Both the position numbers and the translations under genes were made by a program. From contig NC_041019.1 of the NCBI RefSeq assembly GCF_004193775.1, positions 9,100,204 through 9,164,203 on the forward strand: a stretch of DNA of 64,000 nucleotides, in the 5' to 3' direction. This DNA comes from Glycine soja. Lineage: Eukaryota > Streptophyta > Magnoliopsida > Fabales > Fabaceae. The notes below the pieces were generated by a model, which was given only the letters and a program-made list of their open reading frames with translations, made no database searches and had not been told where the DNA came from. This document shows positions 24,453 to 37,080 of this stretch, in pieces (within the stretch, counting starts at the first letter, position 1; each line of letters opens with the position of its first letter).

Positions 24453-25305
24453 GTATTTTCAACATTTATAAATACTTCTAACATGCATATGATATATTCT
24501 CTTATACTTTTAAATTAGCATTTAATCTTTTTTTTTCAATCTATCATTTTTAATATCAAAAATAAAATCTTTAGTTCTAACTTGAATTTTAATATTTTTA
24601 AATGAAATGATCAATATTTAAAATAATAATATATCACAATTTAAATTATTTATCATTAATATAAAATATAATTTATAAGTACAAATATATTTATTAATTA
24701 CATATTTTAATCATAATCTAATTTATATACTTAAAAATATTTTTTATTGTAAATTTTAGTCGTATAAAATAAACTACTAATATGGATTATTTAAAAGAAT
24801 AAGATATGTATTTGGATATTTCCCTTCAATTTAACAAAAAATTATTTTTTTCTTCACACGCAAATAGTTGAAGGGAACTCTGAAAAAATTAATTATGAGA
24901 AAGGAATTTGTAACAAAAACAAATAGATGGAATCTAAATTCTAATTTAAAAATAAAAATGAATTGAAAAATTCCACATTTAGACCAGGAATACACGGTCA
25001 AAAATACTAGTAAATAGTGTAAAAAAACACTCCATCTCTAGACTTGAAAATTATTTATATACGTGTAACTTAGTTTGAAAGATGTAATTATTGTTATAAG
25101 TTAAAATAAAATGTTATAGTGATTCATAATAGTTGATTTTAATAACTTTCAAAAGATAGATGACGCCAAATATGATTATTGCTTTATAATGATTATAGAT
25201 TTATAATAGTTATAGATAAATATTTTGTCAAAGAACATCTTAAAATTTTCTTTCGTCCATGCTTCCATAAGATTTAAATTCAAACTTGTAAGTTGTAAGT
25301 TCTAA
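24447..25305. other. AT-rich spacer
   Basis: No coding region or clear element. Confidence 0.5.
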
Positions 25306-25312
25306 ACAGTCA

Positions 25313-25356
25313 TGGGCTCATCGTCATTCAGATGAGAATTGGGCTTACTAGGCCCA
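25313..25356 (+). promoter_or_regulatory. Cluster of TGGGCY (site II) motifs
   Basis: TGGGCT at 25313-25318 and 25340-25345, and GGCCCA (its reverse orientation) at 25351-25356, sit just before the MULE. Site II motifs recognised by TCP factors are typical of plant housekeeping promoters. The last one overlaps the MULE target duplication. Without the element they would lie roughly 190-230 bp upstream of the SUMO start codon at 31711, so they may be its displaced proximal promoter. Confidence 0.5.
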
Positions 25357-25361
25357 ACGAA
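25353..25361. repeat. MULE 9-bp target duplication, left copy
   Basis: CCCAACGAA, identical to 31530-31538. Nine bases is the Mutator superfamily duplication length. Confidence 0.85.
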
Positions 25362-25635
25362 TGAGTTTTGTTAGGTGCACCCAGCAATTTAAGTAAAGAG
25401 ACGAAATTGTCCTTCATTTAAATTTTTAAAACCTGAGTCTCTCCCTCTTGTCCGTACACCCTGGTGTTGCACCTCCTTTCTTCCTTCTTTGTTTTCTGCT
25501 TGTTGTTGTGTCGCTACTGTCATCTGCCTCCATTCACGTCATTTAGCCAGTCCCCGCCGCAGTTATCGCGTCCGCCGTCACCGCAAGTGTCTATCTTCCT
25601 TTTCCTCGTTGAAAATGGGTGTGTGTGTGACTTTA

Positions 25636-25706
25636 TTGGATTCGAAATCTGTATAACTCATATGGATTGACAATGCTTATGAGTTATACGGATTGGTAAT
25701 CTGTAT
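25636..25706. repeat. Left subterminal inverted-motif cluster of the MULE
   Basis: CATATGGATTGACAATGC and TACGGATTGGTAATCTGTA are variants of the GGATTG-nn-AATCC palindrome that is amplified near the right end. Confidence 0.65.
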
Positions 25707-26387
25707 ATTTATATATTTTATTTTAGTAATTAATTAATTGATTGAATTAATTTTGTATAAATAAAAATAAATTAGTTATTTTGTTGTATATTTTTTTGAT
25801 AAATAAATATTGTTGTATATTTTTATGTGTTTATACTTAATTAATTATACTTGTTTTTTGAAGTAGTTTTTTAATAAATAATTTAACAATTTTGTTTATT
25901 TAAAAATGAATGTATAAATATTATTGTTATTTATTGATTTTTAAAATATAAGTAATTTATTTATATTTTCTATTTAAGTAATTTATTTTTTTATTGATAT
26001 AGTGGTATATATATTATTACACTCATAATATTAAATATTTATATAAATAGTGGTTGGAAGTATAAAATTAAATTTTTTTCTTTTGTTTAAAAAAATTAAA
26101 AGTTATCATCTTAGTAATTTGTTAAAAAATGAAATAATCAATTTGTTAGAAATAAAAACCAAAATTGTACTTACATTTTGGTCATTAATATAAGTTTACT
26201 AGAATTAGTGATGTCAACTCTTTAAATTTGAAAAAATAATTCTATATTCATTTATGAATTTATAAAATTAATAAAAAAATTATTTAAAAATAATAAATTT
26301 TTTATTTATGAATTATTAAATAGTAATTGATTGTAGTATTGTTTGAATGATGACTTTAGTTGTTATGACAGTTTAAATGTGCAAATT
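25707..26387. other. AT-rich interior of the MULE
   Basis: Non-coding; precedes the MAIN-like pseudogene and may once have held its promoter. Confidence 0.5.
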
Positions 26388-28400
26388 ATGGTTAGAACCA
26401 AAGGTTTGAGTCGAACTTTAGATAGGGTTATAGGAAGAGTCCTAGGACGAGAAGTTAATCATGATTCGGATGAAGCCCCCCAATGGCAAAGGCCCACAAC
26501 ATCTATACATAGACAATGAAAAGTTGCACCTGCTGTTGAGGATGTTGAGCATGTGGATCATGCAACTAACAAGGTCCATGAATAACCTGAAGAGGCAGAT
26601 GCTGATGATTTAGTTGTTGATGAGGGTTTTCCAGGAGGACCCTCACGATACATAAGTTTTAATGGACTATGTTCATCATGTGACAGTGATAGTCTGGAAT
26701 AGAGAGATATTTATATTTTTAATTAAATAATATTTTGATAACTATTTCTTATTGTTGTTGAAATGATTTAAATTTTTATTTACAAGAGTGTTCTGAGTTG
26801 AAGTTGTCATCCCATGGAAGGAAGGTAGAGAAATTTGGCAGGCCTGATCCAAAGATTAAAGGTTTAATGGTTGCCACAAGATTAAGTCCTCTAATCGCAT
26901 GTTCCTTGGACACTAGTGATCAAGGACTTATATCTGCTTTTGCGAAGAGGTGGCATAAGGAAATTAGTAGTTTCCAACTTTCGGTAAGAGAGGTGACCAT
27001 CATCTTGGATGATGTGGCATCGTTGTTACATTTGCTCATTACAGGCGCATTCCATAACTTTGAGGATCTTCATGTGGACGAAGTCATCTTCCTATTAGAG
27101 GAATTGCTTGAAGTTATTTCAGAAGAAGCAAGAGCTAAGACAATACAATGCCATGGGGCATATGTTCGGCTATCCTAGTTACGAGACATTTATCCTAGCA
27201 AATGTGACACAAGATAGTGGACTATAGCAGCTTGAGCATATCTGTTGCATCTGGTAGGTAGCACACTCTTTGCTAACAAGACTGCCACACATGCGCATGT
27301 GGTATTCTTGGATGCATTTCGTGACCTTACCCAGGCTGGAAGCTACGCATGGGGAGCTGCAGCATTGGTCCATATGTATGAGAGTTTGAATGATGTGTCA
27401 AAGAGCAACCCTAGAAAACTAGCAGGATATATCACACTATTACAGGTATTTGTAATCTATTTTAAATTAAATTTTCAGTTTTGTAGTTTATATTGAGAAT
27501 TATTTTGAATTTTTAAATATGTGCAATGTTGGATCTATGAGCACTTTCCTTATGTTGCTTCTTGTATTGTTGCTGATGATTATCATGAGAGAAAACCATG
27601 TGCCTGCCGTTGGAAGTATGGGAAAACATTACTAGTGTCGATGCATCGTAAGCGTTTGGATAAATTGACGTCTGATGCTGTGTGTTGGATTCCTTATGGT
27701 GACCACTGTGCATTAAGAGACTTTAAGTTGATCTCTTTATTTTCCGGACATACCCGATGGGGTCCTACACCAACTAGAGAGGGTTGTGTGACAGTTTGGG
27801 TATGTGCATACCATTCCTTCACACCCTGCTGCTCTTTCTTTATGTATAGAAGATATTGATGATAGATGAATTCAGTTTTCTAAATACCTTGCACCGATGG
27901 ATCAGATATGTGCTATGCTTGGACAGTGTGTAGCAGACTACATGGAGTGGTTCTACATGATATCTCATCCCTTCATGAGTCTGACATAGCGTGGGATCAT
28001 CTTAGACATCCACCCGTTGTGCACGATGAGACATTTTTTGAACCAGATATTCCTCAGCAATCGGTGGCCGTAGAGGCTATGGATGAAGCACCTGCAGATG
28101 CACCTGCTGCTGTTGAGCGGCCTCGACATGCAGTGGTAAAATATATTTTCAATTAAACAGTCGCTGATTTTATGTGTCATGCATTAAGTGTAAACTTTTT
28201 TCCTTGTTGTCAATGTGCTAGGAGGCTTGCTAAGCAATAGCAAAAAGGTTAGAATGGTTGATCAACCTAAGGGTTATCACTGAAGGAACAAAAGCATACA
28301 CAGTCACCGAAGGGTGCCTAAGGATCGCAATAAGTGTGACTGCAAAACACAATGTATATGTTTGTTCAAGATGAAGGCGGCGTATGAAAGACGCATGAAG
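26388..28400 (+). pseudogene. Plant mobile domain (PMD, MAIN-like) gene, decayed
   Basis: The ATG at 26388 opens MVRTKGLSRTLDRVIGRVLG. The PMD core lies at 26798-27445 (LSPLIACSLDTSDQGLISAF, LLHLLITGAFHNFEDLHVDE, HVVFLDAFRDLTQAGSYAWG, AALVHMYESLND). It continues after an intron at 27527-27798 (CWIYEHFPYV ... VCWIPYGDH) and in shifted frames to about 28400. MAIN/MAIL proteins with this domain act in silencing and meristem maintenance; transposon-borne copies are common. In-frame stops occur at 26517, 26583, 27176, 27215, 27233 and 28231. The intron donor at 27446 is intact, but the acceptor reads GCAA rather than GCAG at 27523-27526. A frameshift occurs after about 27775. Judged against the family, most stops and the acceptor loss are C-to-T or G-to-A changes. 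It cannot make a full protein. Confidence 0.85.
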
Positions 28401-29168
28401 ACTTTTAGGATTTTTTAGGTTTTATATGAATCATATTTGCAATATGACTGAATAATGTTTATTATTTAATGTTATAGTTTTTATTTATTTATTTTAGTTT
28501 GTGTAGTATGTGAATTTTTAATTAATCATGTAACAATAATCGTAGGTTTTCAAGTAAACATAAACCCTAATTACTCTCATATCCTTAAACCTAGGTATTC
28601 AAGTAACACTAAACTCTAATTAGTCACGTACCACTATACCCTAGGTATTCACATAAGACTAAACCCTAATTAGTGACATACCACTAAACCTTAGGTATTC
28701 ACGTAACACTAAGCTGTATGTATTGTAGTAACCCTAAACTCTCTTTAGTTTGTCATCAAAAAACACTAAAACAAATAATTATATACTGGTTGAAAGTTAA
28801 GCAAAATAAATAATTATATGAATGTCCAATGAAACACGCATATATTATCGTATTACATGACAACCCCAAAAGTAACTCCATGCTCAATCTTTCCCTAAAT
28901 CAACAAAGTCAGTTTTTAACGTCGACAAATTTGTATACTGCTGCATTTTACTAATGTATGATGTAGGTCACTGCTTTGTCTGATGATGACAATGTGTAGA
29001 CCATAACAAAACTACTGGCAGTAAGGGACAATGGTCTCTTAGAAATACTTGTTACATATGAACATACACATTCAAAGTATCAGAAGACAATTTAATACAT
29101 AAATTAGACAAACAGAATGATCATGCTTTTACATGAACAAAATGATTGTCATACACATGACCAATACA
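28401..29168. other. Intergenic part of the MULE with short direct repeats
   Basis: Between the convergent pseudogenes, 28555-28735 has four to five degenerate copies of a unit like CTAGGTATTCACGTAACACTAAACCCTAATTA (variants AGTAACACTAAACTC, ATAAGACTAAACCCT), with a period of about 50-60 bp. CCCTAA-containing units resemble interstitial telomere-like sequence, but this is probably chance. No coding region. Confidence 0.5.
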
Positions 29169-29170
29169 TA

Positions 29171-30860
29171 TTACATTTTAAGAAACGTCATGCTTTGTTG
29201 GAGAGATAGAGAAACAAGGATGACATTATACCTTGACGCAATCACACATCCCATGTCGATTATATTCATCCACTTATCCATGGTAACCTGCATGTAACAA
29301 TTATAATTACATTTATTTAAACCGAATTTAATCCGATGAAATGTAACAAAAATTATATACCATGGATAATCCATCAACAAGTAGGGACCGCTTTAATTTC
29401 TCAAATCTGTCTATGCCACCAAGCAGGTTGGTATACTCATCAGACCATTTTGCAAGTTCTTTAAGCAAATGGTTACGCACCAAAGACCATGAATCTTTAC
29501 CCATACATAATAAGGCAACAATTGCACGACATCCACAATTACAATCAGCTTTGACATCAACAATGTTTTCAATGGAATCATGAAAACATGGATGAACAAA
29601 CAATTTCAAACTACTTAAGGCACTCATCGAACTCTTCCTCAAAAAGACAATCCACCAAACTCCTTCAAGCTTCCATGACATAATCTTATGCATTTTTTTG
29701 ACCTACCAGGATTTTACACATTTCCTTCACATTTTTATCAATGTGAAACCGACACAACAAATTGGTACATTCAGGGAATACAATTTGCACTGCATTCATC
29801 AATGTTAGATGTCTGTTGGTAACAATAACTCCAAGGAGTGCACAACGTCTGAGGAAAATACCACGAAATAGTTCTAAAGCCCAAACAACATTATTTACAT
29901 GTTCTCCCTCCAAATAGGCAAAAACAACAGATAATGTCATTTCTGTTGGTGTCACACCAACAATGTCAAGTAATGAGAGCTTATACCTGTTTGTTTTGTA
30001 GGTACTATCTATAAAAAAAATACCAAATTACATGCATTGGATAGCTTCACTGCATCAGGATGACTCCAAAAGATATCACATACAACATCATCATCCTTCA
30101 ATCCATGCCAATGAATATTCTGATCTCGTTCAAGAAGCTTCATTAGTTGTTGTATTTCAATGTTACTGTCTCTTGTCGAAGAACGGTATGCATTTCTTGC
30201 ATTGATACTTGCTCGATTGTTGTATAACTATTGACATTGTGCTCCTTCAACGTTAGAAGAATATTTCTTGGTTTCACCATTAACTTTGTCATATAAGCAA
30301 TAATAATCTTCTCATCCTTAGTCAGTCGACCAACATATGGATGTCCAACTAATGACTTGCCCAATTCATGATTGTGACTCCCACACATTAATTTCACCAT
30401 CCATCCTTCACCTCCCACTACTTGTTTCGCACGTAACTTAAAAGGACACCCATATTTTTTACTGCCAGGAATTGTTCTTACTAAATCTTTCTTCCTGACC
30501 CTATACTGACCACTCTTTTCACAACCAATTAAAACAAATGAGGTCCTTCCTCTGATACTAGTATCAGTGTCTAACCTCATAATGACTACCACAAAACCAA
30601 TTTCATAAGCAACAAATCGAGCCCAATGCAAAATATCATCACAGGTAGCAAACACCTACAATGCAATCCATACAAGTTTAGTCTTCAAGGGACATTCATT
30701 TACTTACTTTAATAACAATAAATCATATTAATACTTGAGAAGTATTGAAGGCATCTGAACAACTGACGTGTTGATGCACACTATGTTTCTCTTCATTTCC
30801 TTCCTTCATATCAACTTCTTCAGACATTATGCTCTCATGCATCCAATGATCTTCGTCCAT
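29171..30860 (-). pseudogene. MULE transposase (FAR1/MURA type) with C-terminal OTU-like domain, decayed
   Basis: Exon 1 (30735-30860, 42 codons) starts MDEDHWMHES. Exon 2 starts at 30655 after a TGTAG acceptor with a FAR1/WRKY-GCM1-like zinc domain (IGCEKSGQYR, YGCPFKLRAK, MCGSHNHELG). A frameshift follows near 30170, and another at an A8 tract near 30011-30018. The MULE catalytic region (FIDSTYKTNRYKLSLLDIVG to CRFHIDKNVKEMC, 29700-30020) keeps the first Asp and the C/H pair. The second expected Asp is Asn (VTNRHLTL). At about 29600-29690 the frame is stop-ridden, and the remaining transposase C terminus, including the SWIM finger, is missing. An OTU-like block follows (VKADCNCGCRAIVALL, DSWSLVRNHLLKELAKWSDE), with DCNC where OTU proteases have DGNC. 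A further exon at 29171-29290 is in frame across a GT-AG intron. Confidence 0.82.
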
Positions 30861-31020
30861 CTTAACAAAACATTAAAAAAGAATTAATAACAAGCAAACG
30901 ACCACTAAAAGATACAAATGAATTATGAAACTATACGTATTTAAATATATTTTAAATAATATTACTAATTATTTTTCAAATAACAATAAAACAAAGGTTA
31001 CAAAAATCAAACAAATAAAT

Positions 31021-31262
31021 TTAGAACTTATGGATTGTCAATCTGTAAGGTTCTTATGGATTGATAATCCGCATGAACCTTACAGATTGTCAATCCATAA
31101 GAACCTTACAAATTGTAAATCCGTAAGTTCTATAAAACTTATGAATTATCAATTCATAAGTTTTATAGAACTTATGGATTAGCAATCCGTAAGTTTTATA
31201 GAACTTACGAACTACTAATCTCTAAATTTTATAGAACTTACGGATTACCAATCCATAAATTA
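31021..31262. repeat. Right subterminal palindromic array of the MULE
   Basis: Six or more copies of a GGATTGnnAATCC-type palindrome are spaced about 35-45 bp apart and linked by AAGTTCTATAGAACTT-like inverted spacers (e.g. CTTATGGATTGTCAATCTGT, CTTACAGATTGTCAATCCAT, CTTATGGATTAGCAATCCGT, CTTACGGATTACCAATCCAT). The array lies 270-500 bp inside the right terminus and could be transposase-binding or hairpin-forming DNA. Confidence 0.8.
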
Positions 31263-31529
31263 TATATGCAAAAATAAAGTACATCGAAGAGAACTACCTT
31301 ACCTCCGTTGCCATTAACAGCCAAGCCAACCACCATCACTTGCTGACGAACCAGCTTAATGCTATTACCTCGACCAAAGCGGACAAAACAACGAATGATC
31401 TCTCCTCTCACAAAAATAAATGAGTAGAAACCAAAACCAACAAAATGAATGAGTGAATAACAAAAAGGAAGAATTAAGCAGGGGTATTTCTTGAATATCG
31501 AAAATATGTTGGGTGCACAAAGCAAAAGC

Positions 31530-31538
31530 CCCAACGAA
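31530..31538. repeat. MULE 9-bp target duplication, right copy
   Basis: CCCAACGAA, identical to 25353-25361. Confidence 0.85.
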
Positions 31539-31710
31539 CCCATTCATCGGATAGCCCCAGCAAAAGCAACACGCAGAGGAATCCTAACGGTCCAAATCTG
31601 AATTCTTTAAGAGACCCTTTCACAATCACAATTTTATCAGAGCGTAGATATACGAAATTTGTCAGCGGTAACGAAAGGGGAGAAGAGGCATTCATTTGAA
31701 GAGTTAGAAG

Positions 31711-33477
<1,767 letters not shown>

Positions 33478-34061
33478 AGGATGTGATTCACCCTTGTCTT
33501 TGCATTATAAGTAGAGAATTAGTTAACTGAGAAGCTAGGTATGGCATAAGATACATATTTTATTATTTGCCATTATATACAAAGCTTTTGTCGGTGGATT
33601 TCAGAGGCATTGTGCTTCCTCTATCAATATGATTATGAATGGATTGTTATATTTCTGCTTCATTTGTCTTAAGTTGCCATTGTGAGTGTGATATAATCTC
33701 AACTCTGAAGTGTGTATTGGATGTTTTGTACATGTCCTCAAGTCTTAAAATGAAGTATACTTTTGATAGACCATTACATGTGAATGGACATGCGATTTTT
33801 AATTTCCATGGTTACAAATTAAATTGGATTATGCTAATATATGAAGGGCATCATGGGAAGGTTAATTTTATTTAATTGTTTAAGTAAATCAATTGTTTAG
33901 ATGAGTTTATTTCAAAATCAATTTTGAAATTCTCAAAATCATTGCCAAAATATGTTCCTCCAAATTTGATTTTGTGCTTCCGTGTTAATTTGTATAGTAC
34001 CTAAAAATGCTCCCCCCTTAATTTTGCATGCTTTTGCGTTGATTTAGTATTTTTATATTTA
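33478..34061. other. 3' flank of the SUMO copy
   Basis: Probably includes its old 3' UTR to about 33880, judged by composition. No other gene. Confidence 0.45.
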
Positions 34062-35388
34062 GACTTAATTAAGTTTTTCATGAATGAAAAAAAAATCGTT
34101 TTCAGATTCCTACCTAACATTTATTTTTTTTCCAATTAAGTACCTGAAAATTTTTATGTTTTAATTTAGTATTTGTCATTGGTTTCTTTTCTTTAAGTGG
34201 TGACTTAATAATGAAGTGTTACATCATTAAACTATCAATGACACTTTAGTGTCATGTCATCACTTTTTTTCCTTTCTCCTTATTTCCTTTCTCCCATCAT
34301 TCTCCTTCTCCAACAGAAACCACCCCCATTGCGCCACCACTATCGATCGTGCTGGTGCCACCACTGTGTTTTCTAACCCCTTCTATCCTTCTTCCCCTTC
34401 TTCTTCCCCTTATCAAATAGAAAATAACCCATCCCTTGCCACCAGTAAAAAACAACTCACCATTCCCCTGCCAAAAAATTGACCACCATCACCATGCCAT
34501 CACTATTGATCTTGTTGTGCCACCACTACGTTTTTTAACCCCTTCTCTCCTTCTTCCCTTTATCAAATAAAAAATATCCCATCCCATGCCACCAACAGAA
34601 AACAACTCACCATTCCCCTGCAAATAAATTGCACCGTCGAGTGGAACGTCGCCATCCCCCTACTTTTCCCACTCGCAATCTCTCTGCCATCGATGGAGCT
34701 AAAATTGTTGCAAGATTCGCTGCAGTGGGAGGTGGAAAAGGTCACCATGTCGTTCAATAAGTGGTAGCACCTCACCGCACCTTTCTGTTATGAGCTCACT
34801 CCCATTGTGCCTCTCTTTGTTCCCATGCAGATATACAAACCAATGAAAAGGAAGAAGATGAAGGAACATAGAGAGTTTTAGGATGCTACTATCTAATGGT
34901 TCATACTACTATTTAGATAAAATGAAGAAGATCTAGCGCTGTATTTTTAATTAATTATTATTGTTCCTTTTTTTTGTTGGGCTATGTTTATGCTTCATCT
35001 ATACATGTGATATGAATGAACATACACCCCCTTTGGTGAGGTGAGTTGTTTTCTATTGGTGATGTGGGGTGGGTTGTTTTCTGTCAGATAAGGGGAAGAA
35101 AGGGAGAAGGAGTTGGATGACACGGTGGTGACGGTTGATGGCAGTGGTGGCACAATGGTGGTTGTTTTTGTTGGAGAAGGGGAAGAAGGTGATGGTGTGA
35201 CACTTATGTGTGAATGATAAGTCTTGATGATGTGACATTCAATATGTTATATCATCACTTAACAGAATGAAACTAATGACAAATACTAAATTGAAACAAA
35301 TTTTTTTAGTTACCTAGTTGAAAATTTTTTTTTTAAAATAATAATATGAAAATGACTTATTTTCAGGTATGAAAAATTCAATTAACCT
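34062..35388. mobile_element. Fold-back element with ~0.3-kb inverted arms
   Basis: The left arm (34062-34440) pairs with the reverse complement of 35010-35388. Matches include TTAATTAAGTTTTTCAT / TTAATTGAATTTTTCAT at the tips, TTAGTATTTGTCATT (34166-34180, inverse at 35276-35290), ACATCAT, and the inner CACCACTATCG/TTCTTCCCCTT region. Inside the left arm a ~162-bp unit (GTGCCACCACTGTGTTTTCT at about 34355 and GTGCCACCACTACGTTTTTT at about 34517) is tandemly duplicated. The loop (34625-34990) is less AT-rich, of unknown origin and without a conserved frame. Frames in the arms are Ser/Pro/His-rich artefacts. Confidence 0.65.
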
Positions 35389-36725
35389 TTTTTTATTCGA
35401 TTTTGGAAATAGTCAAATTTTTTTATGGATTATATACTAAGGTTCATTCTAGGGTGGACCAACACTTGATAAGTGATCTATAATGAATCATAATTCTTAA
35501 CCATTAAATCAATCTTGATACTATAGATTTGTTCACACCAACTTCCTTGACCACCTTTGTCCCAATTCCCTCAACTACCTTGGTAGCCCGGTTGGTGGTG
35601 ACACTTTTTCCCTATTTTTCCTTCCTCACCTTCACCTTGTCTCTCTCTTCTCCGACAATCACTTTAGTTATTTTTTCTTTTTTTCTACCTTGACTTCTAC
35701 CATGAGGGGTCGATGTGTGGATAGATCCACTTTGATACCAATGCCCCAAAAATCTTGTATTTGTATTCTCTTTTACAGGTTTAAGTGTTTTCATCACAAG
35801 AGGAGCATGTAGAGAAATTTGAAGTTGCTGATGTTGCTGTAAGATTCATACATGAACAATGGAACCCATGGGCGCCTTGTCCAAAACTGTTTCCCATTGT
35901 CATGGTTGTTGCTCTTGTTCTTAATCCATGATCTAGATTCATACCTAGATCTGTTTGTGAGTGATAGAGACACTCATCAAAGAGAAACAGAGATGGATAA
36001 CCGATGGTGAAAGGGGAAATGCAGTTTCTTCTTGACAAACTGGTATTTGCATTGGGTTGTACCAGTGAGGCCCAACCACGTCTTTTGGGTTGGTAAATAC
36101 GACTTTGTTAGTTGGCACATATGCAAATGGACTTGGGTGCAATGATGGCGTACGAGGGGTTGTCAGAGAATGGGAGGGGGAGGTGGTAGTTGCTGTCTCG
36201 GTGAAGGAGTCTTCATGGAGAATAAAGAGGAGGTGGGAGGGGTTCAAAGTGGGGGTCATGGGTTTTGAAATGTAAACTGAAGCATGATAACACATCAATC
36301 TAACAGTTGACAATTATTGTTCATATTGGTCCACCGAAGCAAATACTATATACTAATGTTGTTCAAGGTAAAGACTATATACCAAATTAGTGAGTGCTCT
36401 CTCCTTGACCTTGGAATTTGTTAGTTATTGGGAGTTGGTTTCAATTTGGTCCTTGATTAGGAGTAATGCTTTTAATGGAAACAGATCAAGTGCTAAACTG
36501 TTGGGTATTACACTTGTCCCAAATGTTTTGGTCTCATATTAGAGTTGGGATTCACTTAAACAATTTGCTTTCCCCAAATCAAGAAGATGAATTCCTTTTG
36601 GGTAAGGATCATAGTGCCAATTCTGCCATTCATAAACTACAAATACTAAGCAACAAACATGTACAGCCTTTTCTTCATACACCCTATAAAAATATGCACT
36701 CCCTTCTCACTCTAAATTTTCATGC
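35389..36725. other. Intergenic region, mixed composition
   Basis: Several short frames on both strands (e.g. 35945-36313 minus) are Ser/Thr/Pro-rich and match no family I know. 35440-36330 is less AT-rich than its surroundings and may be old gene or transposon sequence. I cannot support a gene here. Confidence 0.35.
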
Positions 36726-37080
36726 AATTCTCAAAATGTTCCGAATTGTTTATTCTGGATCACATATTCCATAATTATTTTTAAATGCAGTATATTACAG
36801 AATAAGCATGCTGAAAGTGTTGGGGAAGAATTACTCCTATCCGGTTATAAGAAAAAGAAACACCTATCCGTAAGGTTTTTCGAATTACTTATTCCGTAAT
36901 TATTTTGAATGTATTCCAAATTATGTGTTCTGGAACACGAGAAAAAAAAATGCCTTTTGGAATTAACATTCTAGAATTGCTTTTTGAAATGTAATTTTTT
37001 AGTATTCCAGAGTATCCTTTTTGAGTATTTCACTATTTATTTTGAATGTTTTTCAGAGTTATAATTCCGGATAAGGTGCA
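36726..37080. repeat. Array of degenerate TTCCGAATTATTTATTCTGGA-like motifs
   Basis: TTCCGAATTGTTTATTCTGG, TTCGAATTACTTATTCCGTA, TTCCAAATTATGTGTTCTGG, TTCTAGAATTGC and TTCAGAGTTATAATTCCGG recur at irregular spacing. They resemble the motif arrays at 21060-21370 and 21780-21915, so the two loci may hold related non-autonomous elements. Confidence 0.5.

Larger units (their letters stand above)
25362..31529. mobile_element. Mutator-like element (MULE) with MAIN-like and transposase-OTU genes
   Basis: A 6.17-kb element bounded by a perfect 9-bp duplication. The left terminus reads TTTTGTTAGGTGCACCCAGC. The inverted right terminus reads TTTTGCTTTGTGCACCCAAC, giving terminal inverted repeats with a conserved GTGCACCCA core. 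Subterminal regions hold palindromic arrays (see 25636 and 31021). Inside lie a plus-strand plant-mobile-domain gene and a minus-strand FAR1/MURA-type transposase joined to an OTU-like domain, in convergent orientation. Both genes are broken, so the copy is non-autonomous. The two ends differ by a 2-bp slack outside the TTTTG block, probably from later mutation. Confidence 0.88.

Noticed and set aside
28555..28735. CCCTAA-containing repeats as interstitial telomere
   Set aside because: Plant telomere units are CCCTAAA in tandem; here CCCTAA appears once per ~55-bp unit, so it is an unrelated local repeat.
29328..29693. Single long minus-strand frame read as one protein
   Set aside because: Only its second half (OTU-like) is in the ancestral frame. 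The first 35 or so codons are an out-of-frame reading of the transposase segment.
33639..33875. Plus-strand 78-codon frame downstream of SUMO
   Set aside because: Lies in the probable 3' UTR and has no conserved features.
35945..36313. 122-codon minus-strand Ser/Thr/Pro-rich frame
   Set aside because: No domain, no splice context and overlapping frames on both strands; treated as composition-driven.
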